A stretch of DNA of 8,785 nucleotides, taken from assembly GCA_964486645.1 (NCBI GenBank), contig CAZAOG010000115.1, positions 1 through 8,785 of the forward strand. Direction: 5' to 3'. Below the pieces are notes generated by a model. It ran no database searches, was not told where the DNA came from, and was given only the letters and a program-made list of their open reading frames with translations. Both the position numbers and the translations under genes were made by a program. Each line of letters starts with the position of its first letter. The stretch's first letter is position 1. Positions 1-6,450 of this stretch are shown here, in pieces. The DNA is from GCA-002790365 sp964486645. GTDB lineage: Bacteria > Bacteroidota > Ignavibacteria > Ignavibacteriales > Ignavibacteriaceae.

Positions 1-1
1 T

Positions 2-22
2 AATCTGAAATCAGATTTTTTT
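2..22 (+). terminator. Putative rho-independent terminator of an upstream unit
   Basis: The arms AATCTGA (2-8) and TCAGATT (11-17) are perfectly complementary around a 2-nt loop (effectively 4 nt once the innermost pair opens). They run into seven consecutive T bases (16-22). Only two of the seven pairs are G-C, so the hairpin is weak, although AT-rich genomes often use such stems. It would end transcription of a + strand gene left of the window and insulate the crp-family promoter downstream. The other strand shows no T tract after the stem. Confidence 0.5.
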
Positions 23-61
23 AAAAATGCAGAATTCAGGCACACTTTCAGTAAATTATTT

Positions 62-81
62 TTATAAATAATCTTTTATAA
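62..81. repeat. Perfect inverted repeat, possible operator upstream of the regulator promoter
   Basis: The arms TTATAAA (62-68) and TTTATAA (75-81) are perfect reverse complements separated by 6 bp. A two-half-site palindrome with a 6-bp centre has the geometry of Crp/Fnr-family sites, although the bases are not TGTGA/TCACA. Its centre lies about 57 bp upstream of the start site inferred from the promoter at 93-124. It could be an autoregulatory site for the regulator just downstream, but AT-only palindromes are common by chance in this composition. Confidence 0.25.
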
Positions 82-92
82 TTAAGTATTTG

Positions 93-124
93 TTTGACTT
101 TGAAAACACGCCCCTTTATATTTT
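93..124 (+). promoter_or_regulatory. Predicted promoter of the crp-php-ribH operon
   Basis: TTGACT (94-99) and TATATT (117-122) are separated by exactly 17 bp, which fits a classical sigma-70 promoter. The same bases also fit the Bacteroidetes pattern: TTTG (93-96), 20 bp, then TATATTTT (117-124) against TAnnTTTG. The predicted start site is near 128-130, downstream of the ATG at 125 and about 22 nt upstream of the ATG at 152. This favours the second ATG as the regulator's start. No equally good promoter is seen elsewhere between genes. Confidence 0.55.
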
Positions 125-151
125 ATGTTTCAAAAACTTTCAAGGTATAAA

Positions 152-835
152 ATGCAAAGTTATGAAGGAATTTTAAAAAAGATCCCGATTTTTAGTTCTT
201 TAAAAGACGAGACTCTCCTGCAAATTGACCAAGTCTGCATAAAAAAGAAATATGAAAAAGGTAACATTATATTATTCGAACACGATGAAGCAAACGCTCT
301 CTTTTTTATTGTTAAAGGCGAAGTGAAAATTGCAAGGGAAAGTGACGACGGAAGAGAAGTAATTTTTTCTTTGCTGCACGATTCGGACGTCTTCGGAGAA
401 ATGTCGTTGTTAGACGGTATGCCTCGTTCGGCTAATGTTACAGCTATGGTAGATACGGAACTTTATATGATTAAAAGGGAAGATTTCTTGGAATTGCTCA
501 ACAATCATCCTGATGTTTCCATAGCTCTGTTGGTAGAACTTACTCACCGTTTACGGTTAGCGGGAATGAGAATTAAGTCACTCTCCTTAAATGATGCGGA
601 AGGTAAGGTAGCTACCGTGCTTTTACAAATTGCAGATGAAAAAGGTAAAATTAAAAACGGAATAGTAGAAATTGAGAAGCTTCCATTTCAGCACGACTTA
701 GCGAATATGGCAGGTACTTCAAGAGAAACAATCTCTCGTACTTTGCATTCATTTGCAAAAAAGGGTTTGGTAGAACTCGAAGGTTCAAAATTAAGAATAA
801 TTAAATACGAACAATTTAAAGAAATATATAATTGA
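152..835 (+). CDS. Crp/Fnr-family transcriptional regulator
   Basis: This is a cytoplasmic one-component transcription regulator of 227 residues, normal for the family. Residues about 5-120 form a cyclic-nucleotide-binding (cNMP) domain. Its phosphate-binding cassette reads FGEMS (81-85) followed by PRSA (91-94), which keeps the Gly-Glu and Arg-Ser pairs that bind the phosphate and ribose of cAMP in Crp; the ligand here is unproven. A dimerisation helix follows, then a C-terminal winged helix-turn-helix (about 179-207) with the TSRETISRTL recognition helix. The N-terminal cysteine cluster of an Fnr iron-sulfur sensor is absent. An in-frame ATG at 125 would add nine residues. I chose 152 because AAGG sits 6 nt upstream (142-145) and the predicted transcription start lies after 125. 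It is first gene of a likely operon, with its stop 4 bp from the next ATG. Targets cannot be read from the sequence. Confidence 0.9.
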   Translation: MQSYEGILKKIPIFSSLKDETLLQIDQVCIKKKYEKGNIILFEHDEANALFFIVKGEVKIARESDDGREVIFSLLHDSDVFGEMSLLDGMPRSANVTAMVDTELYMIKREDFLELLNNHPDVSIALLVELTHRLRLAGMRIKSLSLNDAEGKVATVLLQIADEKGKIKNGIVEIEKLPFQHDLANMAGTSRETISRTLHSFAKKGLVELEGSKLRIIKYEQFKEIYN

Positions 836-839
836 TTTT

Positions 840-1670
840 ATGTTTGAAAAAGTTGACCTACACACTCATACAACACACTCTGACGGTTTTCACAGTCCGG
901 AAGAATTAATAAACAAAGCCAAAACCTTAGGTCTTAGAGCAATATCAATAACCGATCACGATTCCATCAGTGCCTTTTCCGAAGCATATTCGATAGGGAG
1001 AAAAATAGGTATTGAAGTAATACCCGGCGTTGAATTAAGCACCGATATAGGTGAAAGCGAAGTTCATATACTCGGTTATCTTTTTGATGTAAAGAACAAA
1101 GATCTAAAAAGGTATCTTAAATTTTTTAGAGATGAAAGATACAAACGAGCTTGCAGAATTATTGACAAATTAAATTCACTCGGTTTTACTTTAAGTATTG
1201 AGGAAATTAAACTTGCAAGTAAAAATTCCGCAATCGGCAGACCTCATATTGCAAAACTGCTGCACGAAAAAGGATATGTAAAATCTTATCTTGAAGCATT
1301 TAACAAATATTTAGGAAACGGATGCCCTGCATTTGAAAAGAAAGTTCACCTTTCTCCTCAAAGTGCATTTAAAATTATAAACGATGCCGGAGGACTTGCT
1401 TTTATCGCACACCCCGGTAACATGCCCGAAGCCCTTTTAAAAGATTTAATAGATGCAGGCGTGGACGGCATAGAAGTTTTTCATCCGTCGCATACTCCTA
1501 ATAAAGTTAATTTTTACAAAGGTGTTGTTAACGAATTTTTCCTTCTTTCATCCGGCGGATCCGACTATCACGGAGGGAAAAGAGAAGATGATAAAAATTT
1601 CGGAAAAATTTATGTTCCTTATGAGATACTTGAGAATATGAAAAAGAACCAATACAGGAATTCCGCCTAA
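840..1670 (+). CDS. PHP-domain metal-dependent phosphoesterase (RNase AM/TrpH-like)
   Basis: The protein has 276 residues and belongs to the PHP superfamily clade of E. coli YciV/RNase AM and of 3',5'-nucleoside bisphosphate phosphatases. Relatives remove 3' phosphates from bisphosphonucleotides or trim RNA 5' ends. Metal-ligand motifs are all visible: HTHTTHSDG (8-16), TDHD (38-41), Glu65 in GVELS, His76 in VHILGY, RPH (134-136), AHPG (190-193) and GSDYH (240-244). The usual insertion between the TDHD and AHPG motifs carries SAIGRPHIAKLL. There is no signal peptide, so it acts in the cytoplasm. It starts 4 bp after the upstream stop with no clear Shine-Dalgarno site, suggesting translational coupling, and it is followed 12 bp later by ribH. 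The substrate (pAp-like nucleotide or RNA ends) cannot be decided from sequence. A histidinol phosphatase role is less likely given the TrpH-type motif order. Confidence 0.88.
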   Translation: MFEKVDLHTHTTHSDGFHSPEELINKAKTLGLRAISITDHDSISAFSEAYSIGRKIGIEVIPGVELSTDIGESEVHILGYLFDVKNKDLKRYLKFFRDERYKRACRIIDKLNSLGFTLSIEEIKLASKNSAIGRPHIAKLLHEKGYVKSYLEAFNKYLGNGCPAFEKKVHLSPQSAFKIINDAGGLAFIAHPGNMPEALLKDLIDAGVDGIEVFHPSHTPNKVNFYKGVVNEFFLLSSGGSDYHGGKREDDKNFGKIYVPYEILENMKKNQYRNSA

Positions 1671-1682
1671 GGAAAAATAAAT

Positions 1683-2141
1683 ATGGTAATTAAAGGAAAA
1701 CATTCTGCCGCTGATTTCAAATTTGCAATTATCCTAAGTTTATTCAATGAGTTTATCGGTCAAAGGCTTCTTGACGGGGCTTTAGACACTTTGAAAAAGA
1801 ACGGTTGTCCGGATGGAAATATTGATATTGTAAAAGTTCCCGGTGCGTTTGAACTGCCGGTAACTGCCGATAAATTACTATCGAATAATGATTACGATGC
1901 CGTCATTTGTCTGGGAGCAGTAATAAAAGGAGATACACCCCACTTCGAATATGTGTCGCGCTCGGTAAGTGCCGGAATAACACAGGTTTCAATCAAACAC
2001 AGCAAACCCGTTTTATTTGGAGTTTTAACAACCGACACCGTTGAGCAGGCGCTTGAAAGAGCCGGAGACAAAGGGGAAAATAAAGGTTCGTCGGTTGCGT
2101 TGGCTGCCATAGAGATGGCGGATATAATGAGAAAACTATAA
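1683..2141 (+). CDS. ribH: 6,7-dimethyl-8-ribityllumazine synthase
   Basis: RibH condenses 5-amino-6-ribitylamino-uracil with 3,4-dihydroxy-2-butanone 4-phosphate to give dimethylribityllumazine, the penultimate step of riboflavin synthesis in the cytoplasm. The 152 residues match the family's length and align end to end with the B. subtilis enzyme. Visible motifs are FNEFI (21-25) with the ring-stacking Phe21, VPGAFELP (52-59), GAVIKGDTPHFEYV (78-91) with proposed catalytic His87, FGVLTTD (112-118), and ERAGDKGENKG (125-135) with phosphate-binding Arg126. The usual RFN triad is LFN here: residue 20 is Leu where Arg is typical. Family members assemble into pentamers or 60-meric capsids; which one applies here is not visible. 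An AAGGA ribosome site (1669-1673) overlaps the stop of the PHP gene and lies 9 nt from the ATG, so it is translated from the same message. No other rib gene is in the window. Confidence 0.96.
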   Translation: MVIKGKHSAADFKFAIILSLFNEFIGQRLLDGALDTLKKNGCPDGNIDIVKVPGAFELPVTADKLLSNNDYDAVICLGAVIKGDTPHFEYVSRSVSAGITQVSIKHSKPVLFGVLTTDTVEQALERAGDKGENKGSSVALAAIEMADIMRKL

Positions 2142-2207
2142 ACCAATTAAATTTAATTTTGTATCTTTAATAAAATATTTTATTTATTCTTTTATAAAAT
2201 TTGGCAA
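2142..2207 (+). other. Very AT-rich intergenic gap, possible weak promoter
   Basis: Only 8 of 66 bases are G or C. The gap holds two AT-only palindromes (2145-2158 and 2169-2184) and the element TATCTTTA (2162-2169), one base from the Bacteroidetes TAnnTTTG box. No matching TTTG lies at the expected distance upstream. It is the longest gap after the first promoter, so a new start for the propeller gene is plausible but not shown. There is no Shine-Dalgarno site before the ATG at 2208. Confidence 0.25.
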
Positions 2208-4457
2208 ATGAAATTATCTAATCCGCGTATCTTTACAATTTTAATTTTATCTTTTCTTATTCAACAATTGTCTGCCCAGCAGTTCACTAATTTTAAAAAT
2301 TATACCGATATGAAACGCGTTACTGATTTTCAAACTAATAATTCGGGAATTTGGGCGGCAACAAGCGGCGGAGGTTTCTTCTTTAATTCTTCTAACGGCG
2401 TTTACACAAAACTGCATAAAACAGACGGAATTAACGGAATAAATTTAACCGCGGTAACTATTGATAACACAGGTAAAATTTGGTTCGGAAGCGAAAACGG
2501 AATTATTGACATTTATAACCCCGGAGACAAGACCACTTCTACTATTTTAGATATTTTTAATTCCGGCAGAAGCAATAAAGCCATTAACCAATTATCCGTA
2601 ACCGGCGATACAATCATTGTTGCAACCGATTTCGGTATTTCCCTCATCGATTCAAAAACTTTACTCTTTCTCGATACCTTCTTTAAATTCGGAAGTTTTA
2701 CTTCCAACATAAAAGTTAACAGTATTTTGAATAACGGTTTAATCTACGCGTCAACTATATCCGGTGTTGCCGTTCAAAAAAGCGAAGCCGTTAATTTATC
2801 GGCGCCGGAATCGTGGAATGTTTTTACAACCGCAGACGGTCTTCCTTCTAACAACGTAAATAAACTTGCGATGTATAAATCCGACTTAATTGCCGCTACA
2901 AACAACGGATTAGCACAAAAAAACGGTGCTGCCTGGCAGACAATACTGCCGCAGTTTACCGGCAAAAAAATAAATGACCTTCTCGTTGCACGGGACACGC
3001 TCTACATTTTATCTGAAAATAGAATTAGTACTTACGACGGAACGAATGTATTTACAAGTTTTTTTTCGTCGAATAAGTTAAATGCTCTTTCATATTCACC
3101 TTCTTTGGGATTACTTGCAGCTTCCGATGTCGGCATAATTCAAGTATATGGAACCAAAGCCGAAAACATTTTCCCGAACGGACCGGCTGCGAATCAGTTC
3201 CCAAGTATGGCGGTTGACAACGACGGAATTCTTTGGTCGGCCAGCGGCAGGGATGTTACCGGAGTGGGCTTTTATAAATTTGACGGGAACACTTGGACTA
3301 CTTTTAATAAATCAAATACACCCGTTTTACCTTCCAACAGTTATCACATTGCTTATGCGGCACCCAATAATGTTAAGTATTTCGGTAACTGGGGTAAAGG
3401 ATTTGTAAAATTAAATGATGCTTCTATAATAAATTACGATACTGACAACACAGACTTGGTCGGAATTGTTAATGACCCGAATTTTCTTGTTATTTCCGGT
3501 TTCGGAGCCGATAAAAAAAATAATATATGGGTTTTGAATTTTTGGGCTACCGACAGAAAAGTTTTGAACGTTTTAACTACAAAAGGAATATGGTATCGTT
3601 TCAAAGTTCCTTCCGAAGCAAATTTAACACTTCAATCCCACTTTAATTTAGTTGTAGATCAATTTGATACCAAGTGGTATAGTGCTTCCGATCCTAAAAA
3701 ATCCGGGCTCTTCTTTTTTAATGAAAACACAACATTGACAAATACCGCAGACGATATTTCCGGTTTTTTATCAACCTCCAACGGTTTGAACAGCAATTCC
3801 ATTTCTGCTATTGCCCTTGATAAAAGAGGAGAACTTTGGGTGGGCAGTAATTTCGGAGTAAATATTATTAGTAATTTAGGGTCTATATCCTCAAGCGGTT
3901 CCGGTTTGAAAATAAGCTCGGTGTTTTCGTTAAGACAGCAAAGCATAAATGCTATTGCAGTTGACCCGTTAAACCGAAAATGGATAGGAACAAATCAAGG
4001 TTTGCTTTTAGTAAATTCTGACGGATCCAGATTATTAACCTCTTTGAATACTACAAACAGTGCATTGCTTTCCGATATAATTACAAGTATAGCCATAAAC
4101 GAAAATACAGGCGAGGTTTTTGTCGGCACCGATAACGGACTAACATCATTTATAACAACCGCGGTAAAACCGGCAAATAAATTTTCCGGAATATTTACTT
4201 ATCCAAGTCCTTTTGTAATCGGCGAAGGTGCAAATGAATTAACTATTGACGGGTTGGTAAAGGATTCGGATATTAAAATTCTTACAATTTCAGGTAAATT
4301 ATTGAGAGAATTTTCTTCCCCAGGCGGACGTATTGCAACCTGGGACGGAAAAGACAAGAGCGGTAATTATGTTGGCAGCGGAGTTTACATTATCATCGCG
4401 TACGATAAAGACGGTAATAACGTAACAACAGGAAAAGTTGCGGTTATTAGAAAATAA
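2208..4457 (+). CDS. Exported beta-propeller protein with T9SS C-terminal domain, PorZ-like
   Basis: This 749-residue protein begins with a Sec signal peptide: Arg7, a hydrophobic core at 8-18, and a likely cut after Ala23 in LSA-QQ. Residues about 30-655 carry some 13 short blade repeats of the two-component-regulator propeller type, for example GKIWFGSENGI, SDLIAATNNGL, GELWVGSNFGV, NRKWIGTNQGL and GEVFVGTDNGL. That is enough for two seven-bladed propellers. The C-terminal beta-sandwich (about 659-749) has YPSPF (665-669), then GGRIATWDGKDKSG (706-719) and SGVYIIIAY. This resembles T9SS sorting or FlgD-like domains. The order signal peptide, two propellers, CTD and the total length match PorZ, which belongs to the T9SS attachment complex with PorU, PorV and PorQ on the outer surface. 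No kinase or DNA-binding domain follows, so it is not a hybrid sensor. It could instead be an ordinary T9SS cargo; no other T9SS gene is in the window to settle this. Confidence 0.72.
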   Translation: MKLSNPRIFTILILSFLIQQLSAQQFTNFKNYTDMKRVTDFQTNNSGIWAATSGGGFFFNSSNGVYTKLHKTDGINGINLTAVTIDNTGKIWFGSENGIIDIYNPGDKTTSTILDIFNSGRSNKAINQLSVTGDTIIVATDFGISLIDSKTLLFLDTFFKFGSFTSNIKVNSILNNGLIYASTISGVAVQKSEAVNLSAPESWNVFTTADGLPSNNVNKLAMYKSDLIAATNNGLAQKNGAAWQTILPQFTGKKINDLLVARDTLYILSENRISTYDGTNVFTSFFSSNKLNALSYSPSLGLLAASDVGIIQVYGTKAENIFPNGPAANQFPSMAVDNDGILWSASGRDVTGVGFYKFDGNTWTTFNKSNTPVLPSNSYHIAYAAPNNVKYFGNWGKGFVKLNDASIINYDTDNTDLVGIVNDPNFLVISGFGADKKNNIWVLNFWATDRKVLNVLTTKGIWYRFKVPSEANLTLQSHFNLVVDQFDTKWYSASDPKKSGLFFFNENTTLTNTADDISGFLSTSNGLNSNSISAIALDKRGELWVGSNFGVNIISNLGSISSSGSGLKISSVFSLRQQSINAIAVDPLNRKWIGTNQGLLLVNSDGSRLLTSLNTTNSALLSDIITSIAINENTGEVFVGTDNGLTSFITTAVKPANKFSGIFTYPSPFVIGEGANELTIDGLVKDSDIKILTISGKLLREFSSPGGRIATWDGKDKSGNYVGSGVYIIIAYDKDGNNVTTGKVAVIRK

Positions 4458-4494
4458 TTCATTTTATTCACCATCCTTTTTAATATCAAAATAA

Positions 4495-6450
4495 ATGATA
4501 GACATTCTGCAAATATCACTACAATTTGGCGGTAAATATTTATACAGGGATGTATCATTTAAAATAAACTCCGGAGATAAAATTGCTTTGGTAGGCTCTA
4601 ACGGAACGGGCAAATCTTCTCTTTTAAAACTTATAACCGGGCAGCTTCTTCCGGAATCCGGAAAAATTCAAAAGGCTAAATCCGCCACAATCGGCTACCT
4701 TCCTCAAGAAAACATAGTACATAAAGGAAAACCGCTGTTGACCGAAGCAATTTCCGCACTAACGGATATTACTTCTCTAAGAAATAAAGAAAATGAAATT
4801 TCGGAAGTTTTAAAAAATAATGATATTTCCGAAGAAGAAAGAGACGACCTCATCAACCAATTGGGTGAAATTCACTACAGACTTGAAGACCTCGATTCCT
4901 TTTCCGTTGAAGCCAAAGTTAAAAAAATATTAACCGGACTTGGTTTCAAGGAAGAAGAATTTGAAAAACCCACAGAACAATTCTCTATCGGCTGGCAAAT
5001 GAGAATTGCACTTGCAAAAATTTTGATTTCTCAAAACGATATCCTGCTTTTAGACGAACCGACAAATCATCTTGACATGGATTCTTTAAAATGGCTTACG
5101 AATTATTTAAAGTCATATAAAGGAGCAATACTAACGGTTTCTCACGATAAATACTTTATTAACGAAATTACAAATAAAACATTGGAACTGTTCGGAGGTA
5201 AGTTTTATTTATTTAATGGAACTTATAATGCATATCTTAATTATAAAGCCGAAAGAAACAGATTAAATTTAAAACAAGCGGAACAGCAAGGAAAGAAAAT
5301 AAAAGAAACGGAAAAATTTATTGAAAGATTCAGATATAAAGCTACAAAAGCCAAACAGGTTCAAAGCCGCATAAAACAGCTTGAGAAAATTGAAAGAATT
5401 GAACTGCCGGATGTTGAAAAATCAATTTCCATAAAATTCCCCGAAGCACAAAAATCAGGTAAGACCGTACTTGAACTTGAATCTGTCTCAAAATCTTTTG
5501 GTGAAAAATTAGTATTTAAAGATGTTAACCTTGAAATAAACAGGGGCGATAAAATTGCCTTTGTCGGACCGAACGGAGCGGGTAAAACAACGCTGTCAAA
5601 AATAATTGCCGGAAAGTTGAAGGATTTTACCGGCAAACGCGAAATAGGTTACAATGTTTTTATCTCTTATTATTCGCAGGAAGTAGCCGACGAGCTGGAC
5701 AAGAGCATTACAATTTTAGAAACATTGGAACAAATGGGAAGCGAGCTGACGCAGAATCAGTTAAGAACATTGCTGGGTTCTTTTTTATTTAAAGGCGATG
5801 ATGTTTACAAAAAAATCTCCGTTTTATCGGGCGGAGAAAAAAGCAGGGTTGCACTTGCAAAGATTCTTTTAACAAAATCCAATTTTATTATTCTTGACGA
5901 ACCTACAAATCATCTCGACATGATTTCTTCTCAGCTGCTTCAATCCGCGCTCGTTAATTTTTCGGGTTCGCTGGTAATAGTTTCCCACGATGTTGATTTT
6001 TTGAGAACAATTGTCAACAAAGTTTTTGATATTAGAAATGAAAAGACAACTTTATACGAAGGTGATATTGATTACTATCTTTGGAAAAAAGAAAGTGAGA
6101 ACAACCGGATAATTTCTGAAAATAATTATTTCGATAAAAAATCTTCTTCAAAAGATATAAGCAAAAAAGAATTAAGAAGACTTGAAGCGGAAAAAAGGCA
6201 AATGAGATTCGAAGCTACCAAAGACATTTCCGCCGAAATTAAAAAATTGGAAATGAAAATTAATGAACTTGAAGAAACGGAAACGGAACTGGAGAAAAAA
6301 CTTGCTGACCCAAATATATACAACGATCACCGGAGAGCGCTGGAAGTAAATATAGAATACAAAAAGACGAAGGATGAACTTGAGAAGTTATTGCTCCTTT
6401 GGGAAGAGAAACAGGACAAATTAAAAGAAATTGAATACAGATTGCTGTGA
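4495..6450 (+). CDS. ABC-F family ATPase (ribosome-associated translation factor)
   Basis: This is a soluble tandem ATPase of 651 residues with no membrane segments. ABC-F proteins bind the ribosomal E site and ease stalled or antibiotic-blocked translation. NBD1 has Walker A GSNGTGKS (34-41), signature FSIGWQMR (163-170), Walker B LLLDEPTNHLD (184-194) and VSHD (215-218). The linker or 'P-site tip' region is a basic helical hairpin (about 250-305, FIERFRYKATKAKQVQSR). NBD2 has GPNGAGKTT (358-366), LSGGEKSR (444-451), ILDEPTNHLD (466-475) and VSHD (496-499). A charged coiled coil occupies about 550-648, as in YdiF/YheS-type members. The NBD1 signature has Ile in place of the first Gly of SGG. 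Both catalytic glutamates (188, 469) are present, so both sites look active. The stop overlaps the rsmA start by 4 bp. A resistance role (Vga/OptrA type) is possible but the housekeeping type fits better. Confidence 0.93.
   Translation: MIDILQISLQFGGKYLYRDVSFKINSGDKIALVGSNGTGKSSLLKLITGQLLPESGKIQKAKSATIGYLPQENIVHKGKPLLTEAISALTDITSLRNKENEISEVLKNNDISEEERDDLINQLGEIHYRLEDLDSFSVEAKVKKILTGLGFKEEEFEKPTEQFSIGWQMRIALAKILISQNDILLLDEPTNHLDMDSLKWLTNYLKSYKGAILTVSHDKYFINEITNKTLELFGGKFYLFNGTYNAYLNYKAERNRLNLKQAEQQGKKIKETEKFIERFRYKATKAKQVQSRIKQLEKIERIELPDVEKSISIKFPEAQKSGKTVLELESVSKSFGEKLVFKDVNLEINRGDKIAFVGPNGAGKTTLSKIIAGKLKDFTGKREIGYNVFISYYSQEVADELDKSITILETLEQMGSELTQNQLRTLLGSFLFKGDDVYKKISVLSGGEKSRVALAKILLTKSNFIILDEPTNHLDMISSQLLQSALVNFSGSLVIVSHDVDFLRTIVNKVFDIRNEKTTLYEGDIDYYLWKKESENNRIISENNYFDKKSSSKDISKKELRRLEAEKRQMRFEATKDISAEIKKLEMKINELEETETELEKKLADPNIYNDHRRALEVNIEYKKTKDELEKLLLLWEEKQDKLKEIEYRLL

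Noticed and set aside
125..151. Nine-codon N-terminal extension of the Crp/Fnr regulator from the ATG at 125
   Set aside because: It has no ribosome site, and the predicted transcription start lies downstream of this ATG. The ATG at 152 has AAGG at good spacing.
152..835. Fnr-type oxygen sensor with an Fe-S cluster
   Set aside because: Only one cysteine is present in the N-terminal half, and the required four-cysteine pattern is missing.
1892..2146. 84-codon open frame on the - strand inside ribH
   Set aside because: It is antisense to a fully conserved enzyme, and the translation matches no family I recognise.
2145..2184. AT-only palindromes at 2145-2158 and 2169-2184 as a terminator after ribH
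   Set aside because: They have no G-C pairs and no loop, so a stable terminator hairpin is not credible. Such palindromes are expected by chance in 12% G+C DNA.
3148..3408. 86-codon + strand frame inside the propeller gene
   Set aside because: It overlaps a clearly coding frame with intact repeats. Its translation is low-complexity shadow sequence with no ribosome site.
2513..3946. Three - strand frames of 65-95 codons (2513-2710, 2774-2998, 3659-3946)
   Set aside because: All are antisense to the propeller gene, without recognisable domains or upstream signals.
2208..4457. Hybrid two-component sensor based on its propeller repeats
   Set aside because: After the propellers comes a T9SS-like domain. 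No transmembrane helix, histidine kinase, receiver or HTH domain is present.
5361..6323. Two - strand frames (5361-5636 and 6126-6323) inside the ABC-F gene
   Set aside because: They are serine/phenylalanine-rich, the expected antisense shadow of Lys/Glu-rich coding sequence.
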